Of a stretch of 64,000 nt of DNA, positions 8,824 to 16,985 are shown piece by piece. The DNA comes from Planctomycetota bacterium (GTDB lineage: Bacteria; Planctomycetota; UBA1135). The stretch's first letter is position 1. The number at the start of each line of letters is the position of its first letter. A program made the position numbers and the translations under genes. Under the pieces are notes generated by a model. The model was not told the DNA's origin and did no database searches. It saw only the letters and a program-made list of their open reading frames with translations. The stretch is taken from assembly GCA_030748415.1 (NCBI GenBank), contig JASMMA010000004.1:62001-126000 (forward strand), given 5' to 3'.

Positions 8824-8851
8824 GCCCTATCCAAGGCATGCCAAGAGAGGG

Positions 8852-8857
8852 TAAAAT
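8852..8857 (+). promoter_or_regulatory. Candidate -10 element placed for leaderless transcription
   Basis: TAAAAT ends 6 nt before the GTG at 8864 and follows the terminator at 8786-8823, so the GYF_2 gene must have its own promoter about here. Confidence 0.5.
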
Positions 8858-8863
8858 CGGTCC

Positions 8864-9340
8864 GTGCCTTACTCAATCAACCCCACATTTGCGGTCGTTC
8901 TTCAGCTTTTGATTGGATTGCTGGTGGCCTATCTCGCGCACCAGCGAGGGAGAAACCCCATTCCTTGGTTTGTTGGCGGTGTTTTTGGGGGTGTTATTGC
9001 ACTGGCCATCTTGGTTTTCCTTCCTGACTTGGAGCGAGGTCGTCTCTGGCGCCGCCTGGAATGGATGGAGAGCAACGCAGCGAAAGGGGAAAGCCAAAAG
9101 GATTCTGACCAGCCCGATGATGTTCCGGAACCTATTCTTGAGGAATCAACTACTCCTGTTGTTTCCCAGCCCGCCGCTCACGGTTGGTACTTAGCTCGCC
9201 CCGGTGGAAACCCAGAGGGCCCTTTTGCTTTGGATACTCTTAGGAAGAGATTCCAGGGTGGAGAGCTGATGGGCTTTCTCGTTTGGCAGGAAGGGCTTGG
9301 GGGTTGGATGCCAGCTGAGGCAAGCCCCATCGGAAACTGA
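8864..9340 (+). CDS. Membrane protein with C-terminal GYF_2 domain
   Basis: 158 residues. Two hydrophobic segments at about 9-25 (FAVVLQLLIGLLVAYLA) and 35-53 (WFVGGVFGGVIALAILVFL) are separated by the polar HQRGRNPIP. A charged linker follows, then a GYF_2 domain (about 103-158) with WYLARPGGNPEGPFALDTL and the closing W of GGWMPAEAS. GYF_2 domains occur in bacterial membrane proteins and probably bind proline-rich peptides; the partner is unknown. A GTG start is used, fixed by the TAAAAT 6 nt upstream. The stop codon lies in a copy of a dispersed repeat. Confidence 0.8.
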   Translation: MPYSINPTFAVVLQLLIGLLVAYLAHQRGRNPIPWFVGGVFGGVIALAILVFLPDLERGRLWRRLEWMESNAAKGESQKDSDQPDDVPEPILEESTTPVVSQPAAHGWYLARPGGNPEGPFALDTLRKRFQGGELMGFLVWQEGLGGWMPAEASPIGN

Positions 9341-9366
9341 CCCAGCGGATTCTGCCAGTGCCCTAG
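9337..9366. repeat. Degenerate copy of the TGACCC...GGGTCA dispersed repeat
   Basis: ACTGACCCAGCGGAT, then CAGTG and CTAG, aligns with the reverse complement of the repeat arm at 16026-16052 (identical 13-mer TGACCCAGCGGAT plus the CAGTG/CTAG end). It fills the gap between two convergent genes and supplies parts of both stop codons. Confidence 0.45.
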
Positions 9367-10592
9367 TGGGCGGGGCCTGCTGTTTCGAGTACCCAGTCTC
9401 GCCAATTTGTTTCTATCTTCTTAAAGACCTTCTTCCCAAAAATTTTCTTAAAGTAGGTCGTGGAACCTTTGCTCCTGTAAGTAGAGGACAAATAGCGGAA
9501 AAAGTTTTCCCTTAGTTCATCATCTCCGGAGAAGAGCAAGAACCGAACCAAGGTATAGGATTGGGCATACCGGCGGACTCGCCCCGTGGATGCCCAAAAG
9601 TCACTCTTTTGATAGTTTAAAACACGGGTCAACCCGTCCATATTCCGCCCAGCATCCCGATGCGCTTGAAAACGATGCATGGCAATGATGGACTCGTCAA
9701 ACTCAACTAATCCTGGAGTATTACCAAGGCCTGCCTCTAGATAGCAGGCAAGGCCCTCGTCAAGCCAACCAGGGAATTCAGGATCTCTTCGCTCGAGTTC
9801 GCGACCCGAATAGAACAAGAGCGCATGAGTGGCCTCATGCAACAAACTTTTGGCCACGGCCTCATCAAAGAAAGTGTGCAGCACCCTATTATTGGGGTCA
9901 AAGTAGGCACCCTCAATTCCTGACTGGGGTGGAAACTCAGACAAGTTGGGGTAAATAAAGACCTTGATTGGGTTTTGAAGTTCGTGAAACCCAACTTGTT
10001 TCTGAAAGAGTGAATAGAAAAGGGAATAGAACTGTTCTAATTCAAAACAAGCAAGAAGGGTATCTTTCAATGGACCAGCAGCTCGAACTTCAAAGTGAGC
10101 CGTTTTGAATTCCCAGGCATTTGAAAATTCCAGTCGCTTTTCTTGAATCGACTCCCAGCGAATCCGGTTCCCCGATTTCAGTTTTGCTTTCCAGCTATCT
10201 TTGAATTTCTTATGTCCAAGAGCCAGGTGCGCCTTTTCGTTTCCAGGGTCGATTACCAATGCAAAATGTTGAAGTGCATTCGCATCCCAAGGAAGTCCAT
10301 GCTCCATGCACCAATCAGCAAGGTCCAAAACTTCAGGCGCAGAAGGGGAGGAAGAAAGCAATCCTTGAAGTTTCAGGATATAATTTGGATATTCCTGCCG
10401 AGGGCCCGACAAATTGGAAACCTTCTCTCGTGGGATACTTTTATTTCGGGATCCCTGAGCCAAAATAATTTCATCATCCGTCACTTGGAGAATAATGCCC
10501 TCCAATTTTTTCCCATTCCCCAATTCAACAATATCCAAAATGGGGTCATCACCCCCAATGGCGAAGAAGGCGAGGCAAAGAGATGTCAGCAT
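9363..10592 (-). CDS. Secreted peptidase-MA/DUF1570-like putative metalloprotease
   Basis: About 409 residues: signal peptide (MLTSLCLAFFAIGG), an N-terminal beta domain (VELGNGKKLEGIIL...) like that of the protein at 14397-16013, and a C-terminal gluzincin domain. The zinc motif H252-E-A-T-H256 is followed by WLDEGLACYLE, whose Glu can be the third ligand. DUF1570/peptidase-MA proteins are abundant in Planctomycetota, and their substrates are mostly unknown. An upstream ATG at 10622 lies inside a hairpin; the ATG at 10592 has a -10 hexamer exactly 6 nt upstream and leads directly into the signal peptide, so I choose it. Confidence 0.8.
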   Translation of the reverse strand: MLTSLCLAFFAIGGDDPILDIVELGNGKKLEGIILQVTDDEIILAQGSRNKSIPREKVSNLSGPRQEYPNYILKLQGLLSSSPSAPEVLDLADWCMEHGLPWDANALQHFALVIDPGNEKAHLALGHKKFKDSWKAKLKSGNRIRWESIQEKRLEFSNAWEFKTAHFEVRAAGPLKDTLLACFELEQFYSLFYSLFQKQVGFHELQNPIKVFIYPNLSEFPPQSGIEGAYFDPNNRVLHTFFDEAVAKSLLHEATHALLFYSGRELERRDPEFPGWLDEGLACYLEAGLGNTPGLVEFDESIIAMHRFQAHRDAGRNMDGLTRVLNYQKSDFWASTGRVRRYAQSYTLVRFLLFSGDDELRENFFRYLSSTYRSKGSTTYFKKIFGKKVFKKIETNWRDWVLETAGPAH

Positions 10593-10598
10593 TGTCCT

Positions 10599-10604
10599 AG
10601 AATA
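10599..10604 (-). promoter_or_regulatory. Candidate -10 element placed for leaderless transcription
   Basis: On the minus strand, TATTCT ends 6 nt before the ATG at 10592. It directly follows the hairpin at 10605-10643 that probably ends the pseudopilin transcript. Confidence 0.5.
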
Positions 10605-10643
10605 CGGAAGAGGCCGCCCCATGTGGGACGGCCTCTGATTCCG
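10605..10643 (-). terminator. Long hairpin after the pseudopilin gene
   Basis: CGGAA-GAGGCCG-CCC pairs with GGG-CGGCCTC-TTCCG with one small internal loop, 15 nt after the pseudopilin stop. There is no T tract, so it may be a factor-dependent terminator or a 3'-end stabiliser. Confidence 0.55.
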
Positions 10644-10657
10644 CAGTTAAATCCTGT

Positions 10658-11155
10658 TTAGTTTCCGCTACGGTTCCAAGTGTAGGCTCCTGGAGTGCTG
10701 ATTTGCCAGTTCATCTCCGGTGCCTGTGGGTCGTAGAAGGGGTTTCCCGTGGGGAATGATTCCGGAGTGTTCCAAGCGACAAACTTGAAATTGATTCCGT
10801 CTGAGCGGTAGGCGTAGCCCTCGCTCCCAATTTCAGTCCCCTCTTCGGGGTCTTTTGGAAGTGCGGGCAAAAATTCAGGGACCAAGCCTGGAATGTAGCC
10901 ACCCGCGCCATAACTTGCTGCGGTTCCGAGTTCATTTGACCAGCGATTTCCCGTGTCAGGGTAGGCGCCGTTGACGCGGCGGAAAGCCTCGACTGCAGCC
11001 TGAACTGATTTCAGGTCGGCCGCCCGGCGAGCGTCGCGTGAAGTAGAAGCACTGTCTTCGAGTACTGGGATGAGAACGCCAGCCAACATGGCCAAAATTG
11101 TCACCACAATAAGCATCTCAACAATCGTAAAGCCTGCGTTGCGCTTGATTTGCAT
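10658..11155 (-). CDS. gspG: Type II secretion / type IV pilin-like major pseudopilin (GspG-like)
   Basis: 165 residues with a short basic leader (MQIKRNAG) and the prepilin peptidase site G-FTIVEMLIVVTILAMLAG, including the Glu at position 5 of the mature protein. The helix continues into ARRAADLKSVQAAVEAFRRVNGAYPDT, the pattern of GspG major pseudopilins. The C-terminal part (YAYRSDGINFKFVAWNTPE) is more divergent. It would be processed at the inner membrane and assembled into a pseudopilus. No other gsp gene is nearby, as is common for scattered pilin genes in this kind of genome. GspG is likely but a generic pseudopilin is possible. Confidence 0.78.
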   Translation of the reverse strand: MQIKRNAGFTIVEMLIVVTILAMLAGVLIPVLEDSASTSRDARRAADLKSVQAAVEAFRRVNGAYPDTGNRWSNELGTAASYGAGGYIPGLVPEFLPALPKDPEEGTEIGSEGYAYRSDGINFKFVAWNTPESFPTGNPFYDPQAPEMNWQISTPGAYTWNRSGN

Positions 11156-11298
11156 CGTTTTTTCTATTTGCTAATTTAGGGTGTTCGAGGTCCGGAATTG
11201 AACCCTTCAAAACTTCTTCGGACGAATAAGCAACATCCTTGAGAAAATTAGGAAAATCTGGCCTTTATTCAGTGGTATTCGCCAAAATATGAGCCCTC

Positions 11299-12666
11299 AT
11301 GACGACTCTTATCTCCACACTTGTCGTTTACAAGCTCCTCCTTTTGGGGATTGGTGCCTGGGCGTCCCGCCGCTCCAGCGGTGATGCTGATTTCTATCTG
11401 GGGGGGCGTGGGCTCGGTCCCTGGATTGCATCTCTTTCCTCTGCGGCATCTAGCTCCTCTGCCTGGACACTTCTTGGCGTTTCAGGTGCTGCCTTCACCT
11501 GGGGTTGGTCCGCGGTTTGGCTATTGCCGGCCTGTCTTCTTGGGTTTGCCTTCAATTGGTTTGTTGTGGCTGAGCGGCTGAGGACCCTATCTGCTGAATC
11601 AGGTGCCATCACATTCACGGGCTTTCTCTGCGGTGAAAGCCGCCCCCTTCGATGGCTTGCTTCCTTCATTATTCTCCTTTCGCTGGGCGTTTATGTTGCG
11701 AGTCAATTCAAAGCCGCAGGGGTTACCTTTTCAGAAACACTTGGAATGGGGGAAACCGCAGCCATCTGTATTGGGGGCGGGATTGTCCTGATTTACACCA
11801 TGACGGGCGGGTTTTGGGCAGTTTCAGTCACGGACTTTGTCCAAGGTCTGGTCATGGTGTTCGCCGCAGTATTGGTGCCAGCGATGGCTCTTATTGATGC
11901 CGGCGGATGGAGTGGAATGATGGCAGGACTTGAGAACGCCAATGATCCAGTTCTATTGGATCCCTTTAGAGGAAAGATAGGGGCAAGTGCCTTTGGGTTT
12001 ATCCTTGGGACACTTGGAATTGGCTTAGGTTACCCCGGCCAGCCTCATGTCAGCAACCGGTTTATGGCCATGCGAAGAAGGGCCGATGTCCGAGCCGGCA
12101 CCTGGATATCGCTCACTTGGGCTTTGTTGATTTATTCTGGAATGTTGGTGGCAGGGTGGTGTGGGCATGCACTCCTTCAGGATTTGGGCAACAATGAAGC
12201 CGTCTTGCTGGCCCTCACCCAAAAGTTGTTCTCTCCAGTTTTAGCTGGTGTGATTGTGGCCGCAGTTTTGTCGGCAATTATGTCCACGGCGGATAGCCAA
12301 CTTTTGGTTTGTGCATCAACCGTGAGCTACGACCTTGCTCAGAATCGAAATCGGTGGAGTGATCGGGGAACGATTCTTTTGATTGGAGTTGTTTCAATAA
12401 TGGCCGCCATCTTTGTTGAGCAGACCATCTTTAATTCGGTTCTGTTTGCGTGGAGTGCCCTCGGGGCCGCCTTCGGGCCCTTACTTTTGGTTCGGCTTTG
12501 GCAAGGCCCCGTAAATCCGAACTTTGCTCTTTGTTCAATGGCAATTGGTTTTGTAGTGACTTTAGGGTGGTTTTTTACACCTTTCTTAAAGGGAGGCCTT
12601 TACGAATTAGTTCCTGCATTTCTCTTAGCCTCGATTCCAGCTTGGCTTGGGACTCGAAAGGGCTAA
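11299..12666 (+). CDS. Sodium/solute symporter, SSS family (PutP-like)
   Basis: 455 residues, almost entirely hydrophobic, with about 12-13 transmembrane helices. Family features: a first helix followed by DADFYLGGRGLGPW, then SLSSAASSSSAWTLLGVSGAAF (sodium and substrate site of PutP), GYPGQPHVSNRFMA, and VLSAIMSTADSQLLVCAS, the conserved helix-8 region. These match PutP-type sodium/proline symporters, which import proline with Na+. The substrate is inferred; related SSS proteins carry pantothenate or sugars. Divergent from the pseudopilin gene across a 143-nt gap. Confidence 0.85.
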   Translation: MTTLISTLVVYKLLLLGIGAWASRRSSGDADFYLGGRGLGPWIASLSSAASSSSAWTLLGVSGAAFTWGWSAVWLLPACLLGFAFNWFVVAERLRTLSAESGAITFTGFLCGESRPLRWLASFIILLSLGVYVASQFKAAGVTFSETLGMGETAAICIGGGIVLIYTMTGGFWAVSVTDFVQGLVMVFAAVLVPAMALIDAGGWSGMMAGLENANDPVLLDPFRGKIGASAFGFILGTLGIGLGYPGQPHVSNRFMAMRRRADVRAGTWISLTWALLIYSGMLVAGWCGHALLQDLGNNEAVLLALTQKLFSPVLAGVIVAAVLSAIMSTADSQLLVCASTVSYDLAQNRNRWSDRGTILLIGVVSIMAAIFVEQTIFNSVLFAWSALGAAFGPLLLVRLWQGPVNPNFALCSMAIGFVVTLGWFFTPFLKGGLYELVPAFLLASIPAWLGTRKG

Positions 12667-12680
12667 TTGCCTAAATAAAA

Positions 12681-12707
12681 GCCCCATTAGCCCCATTAGC
12701 CCCATTA
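12681..12707. repeat. Three perfect 9-bp tandem copies
   Basis: GCCCCATTA is repeated three times without change just after the symporter stop. Confidence 0.9.
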
Positions 12708-12783
12708 TTTTCCCCCTTGGCAGGCAGGGAGTGGGTAGAGTGAGCATTACAAATTCTTGCACATTCCTTTCCCGGAGTCTTCC

Positions 12784-14397
12784 ATGAAAGTCCCTCTTTG
12801 CATTTGGTTCGCACTGCTTCTTGTTCCAACCCCTAGTGAGCATGAAGACCCTCGCTTAGGCTTCAAGATTGATGTTCCAAAAGATTGGAACGAAATTGCC
12901 CTCGCGACAAATGAGCGATGGCTCGTTGGCAAGTTTGAGTCAGAGCGAAAATATTTTTACACCGATAAAACATTTGGCTACACAATGGAGAATCGACCGA
13001 GCATGACCATGATTGCATTTGGTGATAAAGTCGAATCCTCAGGTCCTGTAACTGGCGAAGGAGAGGCAGAGAAAAAGAAAAGAACAATCAAGATAACTTG
13101 GTCAAATCCATACGAAGACTACCTTGACTACTTGCGAAAAAAAACGACTGGGGCCGGGTGGTTCGTTGAGTCCGAAGAAGAAGTCGAAATTCGCGGAGTC
13201 AAGGCAACTGTTTACGATATAAAAATTGAAAAAGGTTCCAATGCCCCGATGCGAGTCAATACTTATGTTTACCATCTAGCCGGCGTTGATGTAGCTGTCG
13301 AATTCCTACTCTTTGAATCAGCCTACCCAAAACTAAAACGGACACTATCGAAATCTTTTAAATCATTTAAGGAGATTGAAAGGACTGATACCCGTGTACG
13401 AGAAGCGGAAGTTCTTGAACTTCATTGGGATGGGGATACTCCCAAGGATCGAATGAAAGCCCGAAAGTCGATTGAGGAAAGCCAACGAAGAAAATCCCAA
13501 GTCAATCTCCCTGAGGATTGGGTCGTTAAAGAGATGGGCCGCTATTTAGTTTTAAATCACTCAGATAAAAAGCATGCGAAGAAGGTTGTTGCCCAATTGG
13601 ATGCAATGTTTGGTTGGATGGAAAAGAGATTCAAGTATTTGAATCCTGAAGAATATGTGCGGTCTCCAATTGTTCGGATATGCGAAAGCTCTGAAGAGGA
13701 GAGGTCCTTTCAACGAGAATCTTCATGGAGTTTTACAAACATTGAAATCTTGACTCATAAGAGCACTGCTGGAGCATCTAGTTTTGAGTGGGGGTACCTA
13801 AACAAACGGGCGATGGAGTTTTGGTTTAGCGACAAAAGCCGAACCCTCTGGAGGAATATGCCAAGTTGGCTGAAGGTTGGTCTAGATGGGATGAGCCAGT
13901 TCGGAGGGACTGTCAAAGGCTCGAAGATTTCTTTTGAGGCTTCAACTTATGAACAAAATGCAATTCGAGAAGCATTTCGCCAAGAGGCTGTGCTTGTTCC
14001 AAGCGAGCTTTTACGCTTGCCGGTTGGTAAATACCGAAATGTGCCCCGTGGCTCCTCTTTGCAGTGGGAATGCGTTTCCCTTTCGCGCTGGCTAATTGAC
14101 GGGAAAGGTGCAAAGAGCAAGTTGACCAAAGGGTTGGTGGAGGAGATTTTATTCCATACGCAAGAGGTTCTAAAAGAACGCGATGCTAAAGAGAAGAAAG
14201 AACGAGAGGAGTCGGGCGGCAAAGAAGAGGAGCCCATGTCCGAAGAAGAAGAAGATGCAGCCTTCGAGGCAGATTCCAATAAGTGGGAAAAACGCGCTCA
14301 AGATTTGTGGGACGAAGTTTTCTCCCGCACCTTTGAAGATTGGTCTGAAAAGGACTGGTCCTCCTTTGATAAATCCTACATGAAACACTTGAAGTAA
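12784..14397 (+). CDS. Secreted peptidase-MA-like protein lacking the zinc motif
   Basis: About 537 residues from the ATG at 12784, with signal peptide MKVPLCIWFALLLVPTPS and a CGGAG-type ribosome site upstream; an earlier in-frame TTG (12757) adds nine unlikely residues. N-terminal region: a beta domain beginning RLGFKIDVPKDWNE. Central and C-terminal part resembles the peptidase-MA fold of its neighbour (RYLVLNHSDKKHAKK; SWLKVGLDGMSQFGG, like GEALAEFYG downstream of HExxH), but there is no HExxH anywhere. The C-terminus is Lys/Glu-rich and probably coiled or disordered. The stop overlaps the next start by one base, so the pair is co-translated. Probably a non-catalytic paralogue or partner; inference. 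Confidence 0.72.
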   Translation: MKVPLCIWFALLLVPTPSEHEDPRLGFKIDVPKDWNEIALATNERWLVGKFESERKYFYTDKTFGYTMENRPSMTMIAFGDKVESSGPVTGEGEAEKKKRTIKITWSNPYEDYLDYLRKKTTGAGWFVESEEEVEIRGVKATVYDIKIEKGSNAPMRVNTYVYHLAGVDVAVEFLLFESAYPKLKRTLSKSFKSFKEIERTDTRVREAEVLELHWDGDTPKDRMKARKSIEESQRRKSQVNLPEDWVVKEMGRYLVLNHSDKKHAKKVVAQLDAMFGWMEKRFKYLNPEEYVRSPIVRICESSEEERSFQRESSWSFTNIEILTHKSTAGASSFEWGYLNKRAMEFWFSDKSRTLWRNMPSWLKVGLDGMSQFGGTVKGSKISFEASTYEQNAIREAFRQEAVLVPSELLRLPVGKYRNVPRGSSLQWECVSLSRWLIDGKGAKSKLTKGLVEEILFHTQEVLKERDAKEKKEREESGGKEEEPMSEEEEDAAFEADSNKWEKRAQDLWDEVFSRTFEDWSEKDWSSFDKSYMKHLK

Positions 14398-16013
14398 TGA
14401 AGAAGCTACTTTTCTTTGCCGCTATCTACTTTTGGATGGTGTCGGCTCCACTTTGTGCGGACATTTTGATTCTAAAAGATGGCCGAGTATTTGATGCAAT
14501 TCAATTGGAGACCACAGACGGCGGCTATGTCGTCAAATACGAGCATGGCGATTTGTTTGTGCCATCTGCCCTTGTGGAGTCCGTTGTTCTGGAGAGTGGC
14601 GACTATCCTGCCTACGAACCTGTAAACCAGGACGAGGAGGCGAAATTGGCCAAGGGTCTGGTTCCATTTCGAGGGAAATGGATGTCCCCGAAGAAGCGGG
14701 AGAAAAAGCTAAATGATTTCATAGAAGAGCAGAGGGCTGCAATCAAGGACTATGAAAAGCACAGCGTTTGGCGCGACCGCTATAAAATCCAAACGAAGTA
14801 CTTTAACTTTGAGCATACCTTGCCTCCGCATGTCTTCGAGAGGTATAGCAAGGCCATGGAGGCCTACTTTTCAGCCTTTTGCAAGGAGTGGAAAGTAAAA
14901 CCTCAGAGAGGTTACGCAAAGAATCCAAAAGATACTCGATTGCTTGTCTGCTTTTACAGTAATCGCCCACTTTTTCACCAGGTGAGTGGTGCTAGCCCGA
15001 ACACCTTGGGCTATTTTCGTTTTGTAAAGCCACTCGAGCTAAATATTTATTATGACCGTATTGCGCCGGAAGATAGCACCGAGGTGATGTTTCATGAAGC
15101 GAACCATTACCTTCAAAAGTTGATCAATGTTGAATTCTCGTACCCACACTTCCCGGGAGAGGCCCTAGCTGAATTTTATGGTGCTTCTCACTGGGACGAA
15201 GAATCAGAAAAATTAGAGTCAGGGCTTATTCTGGAAGGTCGGTTAACCGAAGTACAAACAGATATTGCAAAAGGAGAGATGATGTCCCTTGAGAAAATGC
15301 TCACTACCAGAATGTATGAGCACTACACATGGGGATGGACCTTTGTCCATTTTTTGTTGAACGACAAGCGGTACGCAAAAAACTTTAAGAAGTTTTTTGT
15401 GGGTCTTGCCAAAGATAAGAAAGTAAAGCGAGAACATATGGGCGTTGATGGCCTGAAAACCGTACCCCAGGAAGAAGTCTTGGGTGTCTTTATGAGGTTT
15501 ATGAAAATCAAAGACATGGACGCTCTTCGTGAAATGGAGAAGGAATGGCACCAGTACATCCAGGATGAGCTGGAAGTTACTTCAAGTGTTGGCCTAGAAA
15601 AGGCAGCAGAAAATGCCCTCAGGCACGGTCGGAAAATCCGCGCCCGTCGCCTGTATCAAGAAACCATTGATACAGGCGAAGCTAGTGCCCGCGCGCACCA
15701 CCGATTTGCTCTCTTTGTATTGGACACTGGGACGGATAAGAAAAACCGAAACATCGAAGATGTTGAGGAAGAAAAACTGAAGCTTCTTGGGCTATGGAGG
15801 AAGGCCGTTGAGCTGGATCCAATGACTGGCCAATACCACGCTGCCCTGGGATATTTCTTGAAAGCTACCGGAGAACTTGAAGAGGGTGGCCGATTGATTC
15901 GGTTGGCAGATGACATTGGTCCCAAAGATGAGAATGCAAAATTGCTCACCAAATTGAGGCGCATGCTCCCCTTGGATATTGAAAACGAGGATGCCGCTGA
16001 AGAGAAAGACTAG
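14397..16013 (+). CDS. Secreted DUF1570-type putative metalloprotease with TPR-like C-terminus
   Basis: 538 residues. Signal peptide (KKLLFFAAIYFWMVSAPLCA), then a small beta domain (DILILKDGRVFDAIQLE) shared with 9363-10592. The gluzincin motif H233-E-A-N-H237 (DSTEVMFHEANHYLQ) is followed by FPGEALAEFYG, whose Glu can bind zinc. The C-terminal 150 residues are helical and look like TPR units (GRKIRARRLYQETIDTGEASARAHHRFAL; AVELDPMTGQYHAALGYFLKA). The final residues are acidic. It overlaps the stop of the motif-less paralogue upstream. Probably a periplasmic or surface peptidase; substrate unknown. Confidence 0.8.
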   Translation: MKKLLFFAAIYFWMVSAPLCADILILKDGRVFDAIQLETTDGGYVVKYEHGDLFVPSALVESVVLESGDYPAYEPVNQDEEAKLAKGLVPFRGKWMSPKKREKKLNDFIEEQRAAIKDYEKHSVWRDRYKIQTKYFNFEHTLPPHVFERYSKAMEAYFSAFCKEWKVKPQRGYAKNPKDTRLLVCFYSNRPLFHQVSGASPNTLGYFRFVKPLELNIYYDRIAPEDSTEVMFHEANHYLQKLINVEFSYPHFPGEALAEFYGASHWDEESEKLESGLILEGRLTEVQTDIAKGEMMSLEKMLTTRMYEHYTWGWTFVHFLLNDKRYAKNFKKFFVGLAKDKKVKREHMGVDGLKTVPQEEVLGVFMRFMKIKDMDALREMEKEWHQYIQDELEVTSSVGLEKAAENALRHGRKIRARRLYQETIDTGEASARAHHRFALFVLDTGTDKKNRNIEDVEEEKLKLLGLWRKAVELDPMTGQYHAALGYFLKATGELEEGGRLIRLADDIGPKDENAKLLTKLRRMLPLDIENEDAAEEKD

Positions 16014-16025
16014 ATCACCCAAGCC

Positions 16026-16192
16026 TAGACACTGACCCTATCCGCTGGGTCACCTACCTCGTAGGTCCTTGAAAAGAAAGGGCTTGAGACAAAAAGAGGC
16101 CTAAGGCCTAAGTAATAACGAATTATGAACCTAAGTGTTTAGGTGGCAAGATGTTACCTGGAGTTTGACCCAGCTGATGGGGTCAGTGTCTA
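16026..16192. repeat. REP-like inverted-repeat element
   Basis: Two 27-bp arms, 16026-16052 and 16166-16192, are inverted copies with two mismatches; each arm is itself a short palindrome (TGACCC-N8-GGGTCA). The 113 bp between hold smaller hairpins (CCTAC/GTAGG; CCTAA/TTTAGG). The element fills the gap between convergent genes and its right arm encodes the last two codons and stop of xthA. A degenerate arm lies at 9337-9366. This is the layout of REP/BIME elements; no RAYT transposase gene is in the window. Confidence 0.75.
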
Positions 16193-16977
16193 AGGAGGGT
16201 TGCAATTACTGGAGCATGGTCGCTTGGCGCTCCCTCCCCGGTAGATTTGCGTCGCTCTTCCCGGTCCACCTCAAAACCCGAACATTTTTCTGCGATGCAT
16301 GAGCTTGCCAACATCAGGTCAATTCGGAGCCCTAAGTTGCGCGGGTGGGAACCCGCTCGATAATCCCACCAGGTATATAGCCCAGGTTCTTGACTAAATT
16401 TCCGTTGAAGGTCCTGGAGCCCCCAATCTTGTAGGCCTTGAACGAATGCGCGCTCCTCTTCAGTGCAAAAAATCCGTCCGTGCCATTTTTCAACATCCCA
16501 GACATCTCGATCGTCTGGGGTGATATTGAAATCACCACAGATTAGAAAGGGTTGAGTGGGGTCGTACTCGTTTTTGAGCCATTCAGCCAGGGCCGTTAGC
16601 CACTTCAACTTAAGGTCAAACTTGGGGTCACCGACCTCTTTCCCATTAACCACATAGGCATTAACCACTTGGATTCCTTGAAAGGTGCAGCTGATGACCC
16701 GAGCTTGCTCTGGAATGGGGTCACTGCTAAAGCCATGGCGCACATTTTCCAAGGAGCCGGCTCCCGAACGTACCAGGAAGGCAACACCGTTGTAAGTTTT
16801 TTGACCGTGGGCGGATGCAAGGTAGCCAGCACCTGCAAGCTCTTCGTGAGGAAACTTGTCGTCCATAGATTTTGTTTCTTGAACACAAACTAAATCGGGT
16901 TCATGCCGTTCAAGAAATGCTAGGACCCGCGGCAATCGCGCGCGAATCGAGTTTAGATTCCAAGTAACAATTTTCAC
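16183..16977 (-). CDS. xthA: Exodeoxyribonuclease III
   Basis: 264 residues of the AP-endonuclease/exonuclease III family, which repairs abasic sites in the cytoplasm. Motifs: KIVTWNLNSIRARLPRVLAFL at the N-terminus, DLVCVQETK with the metal-binding Glu, GDFNITPDDRDVW, and near the C-terminus LRIDLMLAS and PSDHAPVIATL with the catalytic Asp-His. A GTG start is used. It begins 8 nt after the GT39 stop, so the two genes probably share a transcript. The last codons and the stop fall in the REP-like repeat. Confidence 0.93.
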   Translation of the reverse strand: MKIVTWNLNSIRARLPRVLAFLERHEPDLVCVQETKSMDDKFPHEELAGAGYLASAHGQKTYNGVAFLVRSGAGSLENVRHGFSSDPIPEQARVISCTFQGIQVVNAYVVNGKEVGDPKFDLKLKWLTALAEWLKNEYDPTQPFLICGDFNITPDDRDVWDVEKWHGRIFCTEEERAFVQGLQDWGLQDLQRKFSQEPGLYTWWDYRAGSHPRNLGLRIDLMLASSCIAEKCSGFEVDREERRKSTGEGAPSDHAPVIATLLRH

Positions 16978-16985
16978 GGGTTAAA

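Larger units (their letters stand above)
8551..8851. other. Non-coding interval after nadA
   Basis: About 300 nt without a credible gene. A small hairpin (ACCCA-TTTT-TGGGT, 8648-8661) about 100 nt after nadA could end that transcript. The right half carries the hairpin series described separately (8705-8823). I see no tRNA, 4.5S or clear 6S consensus. Confidence 0.5.

Noticed and set aside
8551..8851. tRNA, tmRNA, 4.5S or 6S RNA gene
   Set aside because: No acceptor or T-arm pattern and no family consensus seen; only generic hairpins and a terminator.
10593..10622. ATG at 10622 as the start of the DUF1570-like gene
   Set aside because: It lies inside a long hairpin and upstream of the -10 candidate; the signal peptide begins at 10592.
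12681..12707. CRISPR-like short repeats
   Set aside because: Units are 9 bp, directly adjacent and without spacers.
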